Positions 1 to 7,533 are shown, counted from the first letter of the stretch. The stretch: DNA of 12,226 bases from an uncultured Prevotella sp. (GCA_938023885.1 CALJCU010000017.1:1-12226); one strand, 5' to 3'. The notes: generated by a model not told the origin, from the sequence alone. Program-made: numbers and translations.

Positions 1-60
1 GAGCCACAGGCAGAAGAGCATCAGAACCGGTATAATGACGAATAATGTTAGAAAAGTCAT
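1..60 (-). CDS. nuoM: NADH-quinone oxidoreductase subunit M, N-terminal fragment
   Basis: Only the first 20 codons are in the window, from the ATG at 60 down to the left edge. The peptide begins MTFLTLFVIIPVLMLF and is entirely hydrophobic, as expected for the first membrane helix of an antiporter-like subunit. The identification rests mainly on position: it starts 23 bases after the nuoL stop, and nuoM follows nuoL in nearly all nuo operons. NuoM is one of three Mrp-antiporter-like proton-pumping subunits in the membrane arm of complex I. No Shine-Dalgarno sequence precedes the ATG; the 23-base spacer is strongly A/T-rich. With so few residues the sequence alone could not distinguish NuoM from another membrane protein. 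Confidence 0.8.
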   Translation of the reverse strand, partial: MTFLTLFVIIPVLMLFCLWL

Positions 61-83
61 CTTATATTATTTTTCAATATACA

Positions 84-2048
84 TTATAATATACATATGA
101 GGATGAGAGTCAAAGCCACTGAACCGGTAATGAACCAGACAGCATACTGACGCACATCACCACTCTGCCAAGGACGGATAGCCTCGCCGCCTTCCTGGGT
201 AGCCCAAGCCGAGAAGTTGAACATGCCATCGATGACATGACGGTCGAACCAGGCGATAGGAATAGAGAAGCAACCGAAAACTATCTTATGTGTGAAGAAC
301 TGCCATGCATCGTCGATATAGAAACGGTTGAGGGCAGCCTTGTGCAGACGCGGCATTGCTGCGGCGAGCTTGTCGGGCAGCGGGTTGTGTTTAGGAGCAT
401 ACATATATGTAGCCAGTGCAAAGCCAATCGTTGCTGCGCAGAGAGAGATCCATGCTGTAGAACCGAACTGGAAATGCTGCAAGGCAATCTCCTCGGGATG
501 ACCATTGAGAGAGATGAAGTGACCCATTGGAATCCAACCGGCAACAATAGAGATGAGAGAGAGGAACACCAGCGGACCCCACATGACAAAAGGAACCTCA
601 GCGGGCTTGCGGCGATGCCCCGGATCCTGCTCATAGTAGCTGTCACCCCAGAAGATGACGTAATAGAGACGGAACATATAGAAAGCGGTCATTCCACTGA
701 CGAGTGTCATGAACCAGCCAAGATACGGAGAGAAATGGAAGCAAGCGTCCACAATCTCATCCTTGGAGAAGAAACCGGCCAACGGCCAGAACCCACTGAT
801 AGCGATGGTACCGATGAGGAAGCAGATGTTCGTGATCGGCATATACTTATGCAGGCCGCCCATATACTCCTTGAAGTTGGATCCAATGATGACGATGATG
901 GCACCCGAGCAGAGGAAGAGCAGAGCCTTGAACATAGCGTGAGTGAAGAGGTGGAACATGGAAGCCATGTAACCAACACTTTCCTCGCCAGACATAGAGG
1001 TCACGACACCCAGGGCGACGAGCATGTAAGCAATCTGCGAGATGGTCGAGAAAGCGAGGCCACGCTTGATGTCACGCTGGCAGCAAGCCACAGCTGCTGC
1101 ATAAAAAGCAGTGAACGCCGCAATGTAAGCCACGATATGCAAGGTGTTGGGGGCATAAGCCACCCAAATAGGCATCAGCGAAGCTACCTGATAGACACCG
1201 GCGACAACCATCGTAGCAGCATGGATAAGGGCTGACACAGGCGTCGGACCTTCCATGGCATCCGGGAGCCAGATATGGAGGGGGAACATGGCTGACTTAC
1301 CGGCACCACCGATGAACATCAGAAACAGGGAGGCAGGAAGGACCCAGGCAGCTCCGGGAAGCTCTGTTATCAACTTCGGATCAGCCGTGAGGTCGTAGTT
1401 GAACGTACCTGTATAGAAGCTGTAGAAGAGGATACCGATGAGGAAGAAGAGGTCAGCGAAACGTGTGACGATAAATGCTTTCTTAGAAGCGTGCACGGCA
1501 GCGTGCTTCGGATAGTAGAATCCTATGAGCAGATAGGAGCACACACCCACCAGCTCCCAGAAGAGGTACATCTGGAAGATATTCGTAGCCACAACCAGAC
1601 CGAGCATTGACATCGTGAAGAGAGAGAGGAAAGCGTAGAAGCGTTGGAATCCTTTCTCATAACCGACAGCTTTATAATTCTCATCACGCTCAGCCATGTA
1701 GCCGAAGCTATAGATATGAACCATAAACGAGACCGTGGTGATAACGATAAGCATCATCACGGAGATAGGAGTCAGACGGAAACCGATGTTAAACGTCAGC
1801 AGGTCCGTGAACTTCAGCCAGGTGAAGTTGAACACTGTCACCGTCGGATAGAGACCGGTGGCAGCATCCCTGCCCATTGCAAAGAAATATTCATAAGCCG
1901 TATAAAGACTCATGCACCACAGTACGCCAAGCACTGTCGTACCGATGAGCCCGGCCACGGGCTTCTTCATCTTCATGCCGAGCAGTCCCAGGACCAGGAA
2001 GCTCAGGAAAGGGAGAAGAAGTATCAAAAATGAATAACTGTATTCCAT
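84..2048 (-). CDS. nuoL: NADH-quinone oxidoreductase subunit L (proton-pumping membrane subunit)
   Basis: This 654-residue polytopic membrane protein is the distal antiporter-like subunit of complex I, which moves protons across the inner membrane and carries the long lateral helix. The family signatures are intact. WELVGVCSY around 164-172 holds the TM5 glutamate E165. GGAGKSAMFPLHIWLPDAM around 247-265 holds the TM7 lysine K251 and a histidine at H258. HAATMVVAGVY follows at 276-286. The C-terminus has the typical SGDVRQYA segment and a last hydrophobic helix. Length is close to the usual 610-670. The ATG at 2048 lies 7 bases after the nuoK stop; no Shine-Dalgarno sequence is visible, so translation probably depends on coupling or an A/T-rich leader. 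It sits between nuoK and nuoM in the standard order. Confidence 0.97.
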   Translation of the reverse strand: MEYSYSFLILLLPFLSFLVLGLLGMKMKKPVAGLIGTTVLGVLWCMSLYTAYEYFFAMGRDAATGLYPTVTVFNFTWLKFTDLLTFNIGFRLTPISVMMLIVITTVSFMVHIYSFGYMAERDENYKAVGYEKGFQRFYAFLSLFTMSMLGLVVATNIFQMYLFWELVGVCSYLLIGFYYPKHAAVHASKKAFIVTRFADLFFLIGILFYSFYTGTFNYDLTADPKLITELPGAAWVLPASLFLMFIGGAGKSAMFPLHIWLPDAMEGPTPVSALIHAATMVVAGVYQVASLMPIWVAYAPNTLHIVAYIAAFTAFYAAAVACCQRDIKRGLAFSTISQIAYMLVALGVVTSMSGEESVGYMASMFHLFTHAMFKALLFLCSGAIIVIIGSNFKEYMGGLHKYMPITNICFLIGTIAISGFWPLAGFFSKDEIVDACFHFSPYLGWFMTLVSGMTAFYMFRLYYVIFWGDSYYEQDPGHRRKPAEVPFVMWGPLVFLSLISIVAGWIPMGHFISLNGHPEEIALQHFQFGSTAWISLCAATIGFALATYMYAPKHNPLPDKLAAAMPRLHKAALNRFYIDDAWQFFTHKIVFGCFSIPIAWFDRHVIDGMFNFSAWATQEGGEAIRPWQSGDVRQYAVWFITGSVALTLILICIL

Positions 2049-2055
2049 TACTTAT

Positions 2056-2364
2056 TTAGAATTTCATATTCTCAATACTGTTCACCTGATCACTGTGATA
2101 GTTACGGTAAACGTTGATGATGATTGCCAGTGCCACGGCGGTTTCTGCTGCGCTCACGCCGATAGAGAACAAGGTGAAGAAAGCGCCCTCCAACTGACCG
2201 GGGAAAAGCAGACGGTTAAAAACTGCAAAGTTCAAGTCCACGGAGTTCAGTACAAGCTCGATAGAGATGAGCATGGCAACGAGGTTACGGTGAGTGACGA
2301 AGCCAAAGACACCAATGAAGAACAGCAGTGTGCTTACTCCGAGAAATGCATAAACAGAAATCAT
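2056..2364 (-). CDS. nuoK: NADH-quinone oxidoreductase subunit K
   Basis: NuoK is a small three-helix membrane subunit of complex I, homologous to MrpC, that forms part of the proton path between NuoH/J and the antiporter subunits. The start is set at the ATG at 2364, giving 102 residues beginning MISVYAFLGV, the family's usual length. An upstream ATG at 2409 in the same frame would add 15 residues inside nuoJ and is rejected. The two conserved membrane glutamates are present: E36 in ISIELVLNSV and E74 in AAETAVALAI. The start overlaps the nuoJ stop as ATGA, and a perfect Shine-Dalgarno (AAAGGAGG at 2372-2379, 7 bases from the ATG) precedes it. Both point to translational coupling with nuoJ. 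Confidence 0.97.
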   Translation of the reverse strand: MISVYAFLGVSTLLFFIGVFGFVTHRNLVAMLISIELVLNSVDLNFAVFNRLLFPGQLEGAFFTLFSIGVSAAETAVALAIIINVYRNYHSDQVNSIENMKF

Positions 2365-2882
2365 TTCTTGTCCTCCTTTCTTGCAATCATTACGCCGCCG
2401 ATGATACATGCCAGCAGGAACACTGAGATGAACTCAAACGGAAGCACATATCCATATTTACCAGAACTGACCATAGCCTGACCCACCTGCTTCATGGGGA
2501 CCTCTACATTGGCAACGTCAAGCGCGGCGTTGATGAAGTGGTTCTTCACGAGTATCAGACTCACTACAACGAGGCCGATGAGCGAGATCAGAAGACCCTG
2601 AGCAACACGCACACCTTTGAAGCGGGCCACAAGGTTCTGAAGAGAACGCTTGGAGACAAGCTGGATGGCGAAGATGTACATGATCGTGATGCCGCCGGCA
2701 TAGATGCTGACCTGTGCGACACCAAGGAATGTGTAATCAAGAATGAAGTAGAATCCGGCAATGCCGAAGAGCACGAACAACAACCATGTAGCTGCGCGCA
2801 TAATACTCTTTGTACAGACGGACATAACAGCTGAGCCAAGGACGACTACAGCTAAAATACAGAACATTACTAATCTAGCCAT
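2361..2882 (-). CDS. nuoJ: NADH-quinone oxidoreductase subunit J
   Basis: This 173-residue integral membrane protein (ND6 homologue) helps link quinone-site changes to proton pumping in complex I. Several hydrophobic helices are visible. The conserved TM3 segment reads FLGVAQVSIYAGGITIMYIF around 53-72, which corresponds to the pi-bulge helix of the family. The ATG at 2882 follows the nuoI stop by 6 bases, and AAAGGA at 2885-2890 lies just ahead, though spaced only about 3 bases from the start. The gene ends in a charged tail (ARKEDKK) and its TGA overlaps the nuoK ATG. Confidence 0.96.
   Translation of the reverse strand: MARLVMFCILAVVVLGSAVMSVCTKSIMRAATWLLFVLFGIAGFYFILDYTFLGVAQVSIYAGGITIMYIFAIQLVSKRSLQNLVARFKGVRVAQGLLISLIGLVVVSLILVKNHFINAALDVANVEVPMKQVGQAMVSSGKYGYVLPFEFISVFLLACIIGGVMIARKEDKK
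2372..2379 (-). promoter_or_regulatory. Strong Shine-Dalgarno for nuoK inside nuoJ
   Basis: AAAGGAGG is spaced 7 bases from the nuoK ATG at 2364 and embedded in the last codons of nuoJ (ARKEDKK). It fixes the nuoK start at the ATGA overlap rather than at the upstream in-frame ATG. Confidence 0.78.
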
Positions 2883-2888
2883 GATCCT

Positions 2889-3452
2889 TTACTTGGTTTT
2901 AGTGTTAAACTTACCGATTGTCAACGGAGCGCCGCCATTGATGAGGTCAGGCAGCGAACCACCCTGATAAACCTCCTTGTCGAGGTGCAGTACGAGCTTC
3001 TTGCGGTCGAAGACAGCATTCTCGAAGTCGTTGACGAAATGGATGGCATCAAAGTTACAGGCATTGACACAGAGCTGACAAAACATGCAATCGCCGAGAT
3101 CGTACTGATAGTCGTCGAGCACCTTCTTCTTTCGTCCTGTCTCCGGGTCTTCAGCCATGTGCGCCGTGATCTTGATAGTGTTGTTCGGACAAGCTTTCTC
3201 ACACATCGTACAAGCGGTACATTTATAATCACCGATCTTCAGCCCACGCTTCACAGCCTGTGGGTCGTTGGGGTCTTCCACACGCTTGAACACGAGGCGC
3301 CCGCGGTGACGCGCCGAGACATGCAGTGTGGTCTTGCGGTTCTCAGGATACTGCTCCGTCGACTTCGGTGTGAAGTATTCCTTCATCGTCACCTTCAAGC
3401 CTGTAGCCAGCGTCTTGGTAGCATCCTTGATACCTTTAAAATATTGTGACAT
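2889..3452 (-). CDS. nuoI: NADH-quinone oxidoreductase subunit I (two [4Fe-4S] ferredoxin-like subunit)
   Basis: NuoI carries clusters N6a and N6b, which pass electrons toward the N2 cluster in NuoB. This 187-residue protein shows two cysteine motifs. The first is C78-x2-C81-x2-C84-x3-C88 followed by proline. The second is C122-x2-C125-x2-C128-x3-C132, followed by asparagine (CN) where CP is usual. All eight cluster ligands are present, so both clusters should form. The N-terminal region (GLKVTMKEYF, around 18-27) resembles the amphipathic segment that lies on the membrane. The ATG at 3452 is 37 bases downstream of the nuoH stop. In the absence of NuoG, NuoI would be at or near the electron entry point of the complex. 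Confidence 0.97.
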   Translation of the reverse strand: MSQYFKGIKDATKTLATGLKVTMKEYFTPKSTEQYPENRKTTLHVSARHRGRLVFKRVEDPNDPQAVKRGLKIGDYKCTACTMCEKACPNNTIKITAHMAEDPETGRKKKVLDDYQYDLGDCMFCQLCVNACNFDAIHFVNDFENAVFDRKKLVLHLDKEVYQGGSLPDLINGGAPLTIGKFNTKTK

Positions 3453-3489
3453 AACCTAATGGGATTATCTTTTAATGTTTTTCTATAAA

Positions 3490-4575
3490 TTAAAGCGTCA
3501 AGCCCAATGCGACGCAAGCTGTCATCACCGTAAGTGTCAGGAGCATGCACGGCATGAGATATTTCCACTCGAGTGTAAGGATCTGATCGATACGAAGACG
3601 GGGAAAAGTCCAGCGGACCCACATCAGCACCCAGATGACGAGCAGGGTCTTGGCAGCGAACCAGACGAAGCCGGGGATATAGTTCATCACGGTATCAAAA
3701 CCACTGATGCCAATGTTCAGCGGTGCCCAGCCTCCGAGGAAGATCGTAGCAGCCAAGCCGGAGATGACCACGAGGTTCAGGTACTCTGCGAGATAGAAGT
3801 AGCCGAAGCCCATACCACTATACTCCGTATGATAACCGGCAGTCAGCTCACTCTCAGCCTCCGCCAAGTCGAACGGGCCGCGGTTGGCCTCAGCGTTACC
3901 GGCGATGAGGAAAATGAGGAAAGCGATGATAGCAGGGATATGACCTTGGATGATGAGCCATCTCCACGGACCTGTCTGTACACCGATGATGTCACTGAGT
4001 TGCATGGAGCCACAAAGGATGACGGCTGTCACCATGCACAGACCGAGAGAAATCTCATAAGAGATCATCTGCACGGCGCCACGCATGGCTGAGACTACAG
4101 AATACTTATTGTTTGAACCCCAACCGGAGAGAATCACGCCAAGCACGCCAATAGACGAGATGGCGGTCACCATGAACACGCCGACATTGAAGTCGAGCAC
4201 CACGGCACCCTTGTTCCAGGGAAGGAACGAGAACGTGCCGACGGAGGCGATGATGGTGAGGAACGGAGCGAGGGTATAAAGGAACTTATCTGAGCGGTCC
4301 ACACCGAAGATCTCCTTGATGAGCATCTTCACCACGTCGGCCACGACCTGGAAGATACCCCATTTACCCACACGCATGGGCCCAAGGCGGCATTGGAAGA
4401 ATGCACAGACCTTACGCTCAAAATAAATCATGAACATGGCAATGAGGGCATAGAGCGTCAGCACGATAAGGCCCACTATCACACATTCTATCAAGACGGC
4501 CCAGAAATTGCTCAAGCCACACGTCTGACGGAGCAAAGCATCGAACCATTTTGTTACTACTGAAAAATCAAACAT
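3490..4575 (-). CDS. nuoH: NADH-quinone oxidoreductase subunit H
   Basis: NuoH (ND1 homologue) is the membrane subunit that forms most of the quinone-binding chamber and the start of the proton channel. The 361-residue protein has a long N-terminal hydrophobic segment. Next comes the conserved cytoplasmic loop ERKVCAFFQCRLGPMRVGKW (about 50-69), with GPMRVG in place of the commoner GPNRVG. The glutamate-rich loop EANRGPFDLAEAESELTAGY, followed by HTEYSGMGFG, is the hallmark of the family. The start is taken as the ATG at 4575. The open frame extends to 4707 but that part overlaps nuoCD in another frame and lacks family character. There is a 31-base gap after the nuoCD stop and no Shine-Dalgarno sequence. 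In 14-subunit operons nuoE, nuoF and nuoG sit between nuoCD and nuoH; here nothing does. Confidence 0.97.
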   Translation of the reverse strand: MFDFSVVTKWFDALLRQTCGLSNFWAVLIECVIVGLIVLTLYALIAMFMIYFERKVCAFFQCRLGPMRVGKWGIFQVVADVVKMLIKEIFGVDRSDKFLYTLAPFLTIIASVGTFSFLPWNKGAVVLDFNVGVFMVTAISSIGVLGVILSGWGSNNKYSVVSAMRGAVQMISYEISLGLCMVTAVILCGSMQLSDIIGVQTGPWRWLIIQGHIPAIIAFLIFLIAGNAEANRGPFDLAEAESELTAGYHTEYSGMGFGYFYLAEYLNLVVISGLAATIFLGGWAPLNIGISGFDTVMNYIPGFVWFAAKTLLVIWVLMWVRWTFPRLRIDQILTLEWKYLMPCMLLTLTVMTACVALGLTL

Positions 4576-4606
4576 TGTATGAATATTATATGTTTGTCTT
4601 ATTTGA

Positions 4607-6181
4607 TTATCTGTCCAAATCAGGGATAACGAAGTCGATGCTGGCACCCGTAGCGATGAGGTCAGCAATCTTCTCTCCGCGCAACATCTTGTCGAAAGCT
4701 CCGGCAAGGGTGAGACCCATCGGGCGCATCTTCACACGGTACGGGCTCTTGTCGCCACGGCTCTCGAGATAGACGCCGAACTCACCGGCACCACCTTCCA
4801 CAGAATGCCACCACTGGCCTTCGGGCAACTTGATAATAGGCTTCTGCTTAATGTAGAACTCGCCCTCAGGGATATTGTCGATCAACTGTTCGATGATGTC
4901 CAGGCTCTGGTACATTTCTTTGATATGGATCATGTACCGCTCCATCGAGTCAGCACCCGTGCCGGTGATTTCCTTCCACTCCACTTTGTCGTAAAGGTCA
5001 TAAGGATGGTTCTTGCGCACATCGTTGTGCCAACCGGCTGCACGTCCCGCAGGACCTGTAACACCATAGTTGATACAGTCCTCAAGGTTCATATAGCCCA
5101 CGCCCTCAAGACGATTGTGCGTAATGACATTGTCGCCGAAGACATCCAGATATTCCTGAATCATCGGACGAAGATATTTGCACAACGTCTTGGTATTCTC
5201 GACGAAATTAGGATCAATATCGTCCTGCAAACCGCCAATACGATAATAGTTCTGGATCAGGCGACCGCCCGTTGTCTCCTCCATGACATTAAGCACATGC
5301 TCACGGTCACGCATACAATAGAGGAACGCAGTGAGGGCAGAGAGGTCCTGAGCGCATGTACCGAGGAACAGCAAGTGGTTGTCGATACGCTGCAGCTCGT
5401 CCATGATCGTACGGATGTAACGGATACGGTCCGACAACTCCACGCCGAGGGCTTCCTCAATGACACTGACGAGTGCATGACGATGATGCATGGCGCAGAG
5501 ATAGTTCAGACGGTCGGTCAGAGCCAGCGTCTGAGGATAAGTCATGCTCTCCATCATCTTCTCCATACCACGGTGGATATAACCGAGGTGGGGATAAACA
5601 TGCTTGATGGTCTCACCATTAACCACTGTGCGCAGACGAAGCACACCGTGCGTTGACGGGTGGTTAGGACCGAAGTTGATGACGAAATCATCATCACCGA
5701 GCAAGCGGTGCCTTGTCTGTGTGAGATGACCAAACTGGTCAAGGCCATATTCCACAGTCCAGTCGGTCTCCGGCTCATCCGTCATTGGGAACTGATTAGC
5801 CTCAGGGCTCATGTCAAAGTCCTTCCGCAGGGGATAACCTGTAAAATCGTTACGCATGAAGAGACGGCGCATGTCAGGATGGCCAAGGAACTTGATGCCG
5901 AGGAAGTCGAAGACCTCACGCTCAAGCAGGTCAGCATCATGCCACAACTCAATGACCGAAGGCAACACATAGTTGTCACCGTCCACGACCTTGGCAATCT
6001 GCTTCACCGAGACGCGCTCGTGGCTCTGTGTATTCTCAAGAATGTAAATACAGCCGAGGCCTTCCTCGCCGAAGTCCTCACCGACGATAGTCACCAGGAA
6101 ATCGAAATGCCGCTCATTCTTCAGTTTCGCCATCTCAGCAGCGAAATTGTCAAATCCGAATTCTTTATTCTCTAATTTCAT
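4607..6181 (-). CDS. nuoCD: NADH-quinone oxidoreductase fused subunits C and D
   Basis: A single 524-residue chain joins the 30-kDa (NuoC) and 49-kDa (NuoD) subunits of the peripheral arm. The NuoC domain covers roughly 1-125 and ends in the signature EREVFDFLGIKFLGHPDMRR (87-106). After a linker, the NuoD domain begins near 165 with FGPNHPSTHG (170-179). Its His174 and His178 match the family's quinone-pocket HxxxH position. YPHLGYIHRGMEK and LTDRLNYLC follow. The C-terminus ends SIDFVIPDLDR, the canonical NuoD ending. The ATG at 6181 is 9 bases after the nuoB stop, with AAGAAG as a possible weak ribosome-binding site. NuoD forms the floor of the quinone site next to NuoB cluster N2. Fusion of C and D is known from enterobacteria and Bacteroidetes. 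Confidence 0.97.
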   Translation of the reverse strand: MKLENKEFGFDNFAAEMAKLKNERHFDFLVTIVGEDFGEEGLGCIYILENTQSHERVSVKQIAKVVDGDNYVLPSVIELWHDADLLEREVFDFLGIKFLGHPDMRRLFMRNDFTGYPLRKDFDMSPEANQFPMTDEPETDWTVEYGLDQFGHLTQTRHRLLGDDDFVINFGPNHPSTHGVLRLRTVVNGETIKHVYPHLGYIHRGMEKMMESMTYPQTLALTDRLNYLCAMHHRHALVSVIEEALGVELSDRIRYIRTIMDELQRIDNHLLFLGTCAQDLSALTAFLYCMRDREHVLNVMEETTGGRLIQNYYRIGGLQDDIDPNFVENTKTLCKYLRPMIQEYLDVFGDNVITHNRLEGVGYMNLEDCINYGVTGPAGRAAGWHNDVRKNHPYDLYDKVEWKEITGTGADSMERYMIHIKEMYQSLDIIEQLIDNIPEGEFYIKQKPIIKLPEGQWWHSVEGGAGEFGVYLESRGDKSPYRVKMRPMGLTLAGAFDKMLRGEKIADLIATGASIDFVIPDLDR

Positions 6182-6190
6182 TTCGACTTC

Positions 6191-7027
6191 TTATTGATTG
6201 TTTCTTGCTTTAATTGCTTCAGCAGCCTGTGCTGCAGCTTCCTCCTGAGTGAGCTGCCTGGGAGCATCAGCAACTTTAAACTGCTCACCCTCTTTCTCGA
6301 GCTGGTCAAGCTCTCTGCCGAGTACCTCAACTTCTTCCCTGTTAGGTGAAGCAGAGATGATGATAGGCTCTTTCCCGCCAATCTTAGCGTCTGAGAGGTT
6401 CTCATTGCTGATACCGTGGAGACCGCCCAGACCAAGACTGACTTTCTTCTCATCCCTGTTCATCTTGTGGTTGGCACCACCGAAGAACTTCTCCACCTTT
6501 ACCTTACGCTGCAACTGCATCATACCGTAAAGAATAGCCTCCGGACGCGGAGGGCAACCGGGAATATAAACGTCCACCGGAACGATCTGGTCGATACCAC
6601 GAACGACACTATAGCTCTTTTTGAACGGTCCACCGGAGATTGTGCAACCGCCGACAGCCACGACATACTTCGGCTCAGCCATCTCATCGTACAGACGCTT
6701 GAAGACCGGCGCCATCTTGTTCGTGATCGTACCGGCACACATGATGAGGTCTGCCTGACGGGCTGAGTTACGTGTCACCTCGAAACCGAAGCGGGAAAAG
6801 TCGTAACGCGCACAACCTACAGCCATGAACTCAATACCACAGCAGCTTGTACCGAAAGTCAGCGACCACAGAGAGTTGCTGCGACCCCAGTTGATCATCT
6901 GGTCGAGGGACCCGAGCACGACGTTCACGCCACCATCGTTAAGCTGTGCGGCGATGTTTTCCAGCGTGTCGTTGTCCTTAAATTCGTTGTAAGGGATGCT
7001 CTTGATGTTTGGTTTTCTTACTTCCAT
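6191..7027 (-). CDS. nuoB: NADH-quinone oxidoreductase subunit B (cluster N2) with long C-terminal tail
   Basis: NuoB holds the [4Fe-4S] cluster N2 that reduces quinone. The 278-residue protein keeps the four ligands: the tandem C62-C63 (GTSCCGIE), C128 (VGGCTISGG) and C158 (IPGCPPRPE). The start is the ATG at 7027, which overlaps the end of nuoA by 10 bases. It is preceded by AAAGGAG (7035-7041) at 7 bases spacing. The open frame runs up to 7138 but that stretch is nuoA in another frame. The family core ends near residue 178 (MMQLQRKVKV). About 100 more residues follow, including a charged, probably helical stretch (REEVEVLGRELDQLEKEGEQ) and an alanine-rich end. This tail is absent from the E. 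coli protein. Confidence 0.97.
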   Translation of the reverse strand: MEVRKPNIKSIPYNEFKDNDTLENIAAQLNDGGVNVVLGSLDQMINWGRSNSLWSLTFGTSCCGIEFMAVGCARYDFSRFGFEVTRNSARQADLIMCAGTITNKMAPVFKRLYDEMAEPKYVVAVGGCTISGGPFKKSYSVVRGIDQIVPVDVYIPGCPPRPEAILYGMMQLQRKVKVEKFFGGANHKMNRDEKKVSLGLGGLHGISNENLSDAKIGGKEPIIISASPNREEVEVLGRELDQLEKEGEQFKVADAPRQLTQEEAAAQAAEAIKARNNQ

Positions 7028-7368
7028 TCCAGCGCTCCTTTCCGCCAGGCATAAGCCAAGCCTAAAGCCAAAACTAAGAGGAAGAACCCGATACTCACAA
7101 GAGCCATGCTGCCGAGATCCCTCACCACGACGGCCCAAGGATAGAGGAACACTGTCTCAATGTCGAAAATCAGGAAAAGGATGGCAAAGAGATAGTAGCC
7201 GGCATGCAGCGGCATCCAGCTGCTCCCACGTGTGGGGATACCACACTCAAAAGGTTCACCCTTCACCGGATTGTACGACCGGGGACCTATCAGCTTGGCG
7301 ATGACATAAGCACCCGCCACCAATGTGATAGCCGTCAGCAACACGGTGACTAACAAAGTGAAATTCAT
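7018..7368 (-). CDS. nuoA: NADH-quinone oxidoreductase subunit A (first gene of the operon)
   Basis: NuoA (ND3 homologue) is a three-helix membrane subunit whose long loop contacts the quinone-site region. The 116-residue protein has an N-terminal hydrophobic helix. A loop with the conserved cysteine follows (GEPFECGIPTRG, about 38-49). The helix signature FLIFDIETVFLYPWAV carries the conserved acidic pair. A third helix and a basic C-terminus complete it. The ATG at 7368 has no Shine-Dalgarno sequence; the leader is A/T-rich. It is the first gene of the operon: a promoter -7 box lies 73-80 bases upstream, and the stop overlaps the nuoB start. Confidence 0.97.
   Translation of the reverse strand: MNFTLLVTVLLTAITLVAGAYVIAKLIGPRSYNPVKGEPFECGIPTRGSSWMPLHAGYYLFAILFLIFDIETVFLYPWAVVVRDLGSMALVSIGFFLLVLALGLAYAWRKGALEWK
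7035..7041 (-). promoter_or_regulatory. Strong Shine-Dalgarno for nuoB inside nuoA
   Basis: AAAGGAG is spaced 7 bases from the nuoB ATG at 7027 and lies within the last codons of nuoA. It supports the chosen nuoB start over the longer open frame. It is notable because neighbouring nuo genes such as nuoA, nuoL and nuoH lack such a sequence. Confidence 0.75.
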
Positions 7369-7398
7369 AAAGTTTATAACGTTATATTTAATTGTAAC

Positions 7399-7437
7399 AA
7401 AAAAAAGATATATCTCTTTCCGGCTTCCCTAAAGCCG
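7399..7437 (-). promoter_or_regulatory. Leader hairpin and U8 tract ahead of nuoA
   Basis: Read on the minus strand, CGGCTT-TAGGG-AAGCCG (7437-7421) is a perfect 6-bp stem with a 5-base loop. Nine bases further on comes a self-complementary AGATATATCT, followed immediately by eight T residues (7406-7399) before the A/T-rich run to the nuoA ATG at 7368. The hairpin begins about 4 bases after the predicted -7 box, so it would sit at or near the very 5' end of the nuo mRNA. It could stabilise the transcript end. Alternatively, together with the U8 tract, it could act as a terminator or attenuator. The sequence shows the structure; the function is inferred. Confidence 0.45.
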
Positions 7438-7440
7438 CTG

Positions 7441-7448
7441 CAAAGGTA
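7441..7448 (-). promoter_or_regulatory. Promoter -7 box of the nuo operon
   Basis: TACCTTTG on the minus strand matches the Bacteroidetes -7 consensus TAnnTTTG exactly. A start site a few bases downstream, near 7435, would give a leader of about 67 bases to the nuoA ATG. No clear TTTG -33 element is found 19-20 bases further upstream, where the sequence is only A/T-rich (around 7466-7473). This promoter is therefore less certain than the two others in the window. Confidence 0.6.
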
Positions 7449-7533
7449 CTCAATTATTCTCTAACATTATAATTTTTTAGGGGAAAAATACCACATAGAA
7501 TATTTGTCTTTGTAGCACAAAATACAAAAGCGC

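Noticed and set aside
237..1235. Long plus-strand open frame of 332 codons opposite nuoL
   Set aside because: It is the antisense shadow of a well-supported membrane gene. Its translation is low-complexity and charged, with no recognisable domain and no promoter.
4576..4707. N-terminal extension of NuoH into nuoCD
   Set aside because: The added 44 residues lie in another frame of the nuoCD end and do not resemble NuoH; the ATG at 4575 gives the usual length.
4805..5656. Plus-strand open frame of 283 codons opposite nuoCD
   Set aside because: Antisense shadow of the conserved NuoD domain; no start signal or domain.
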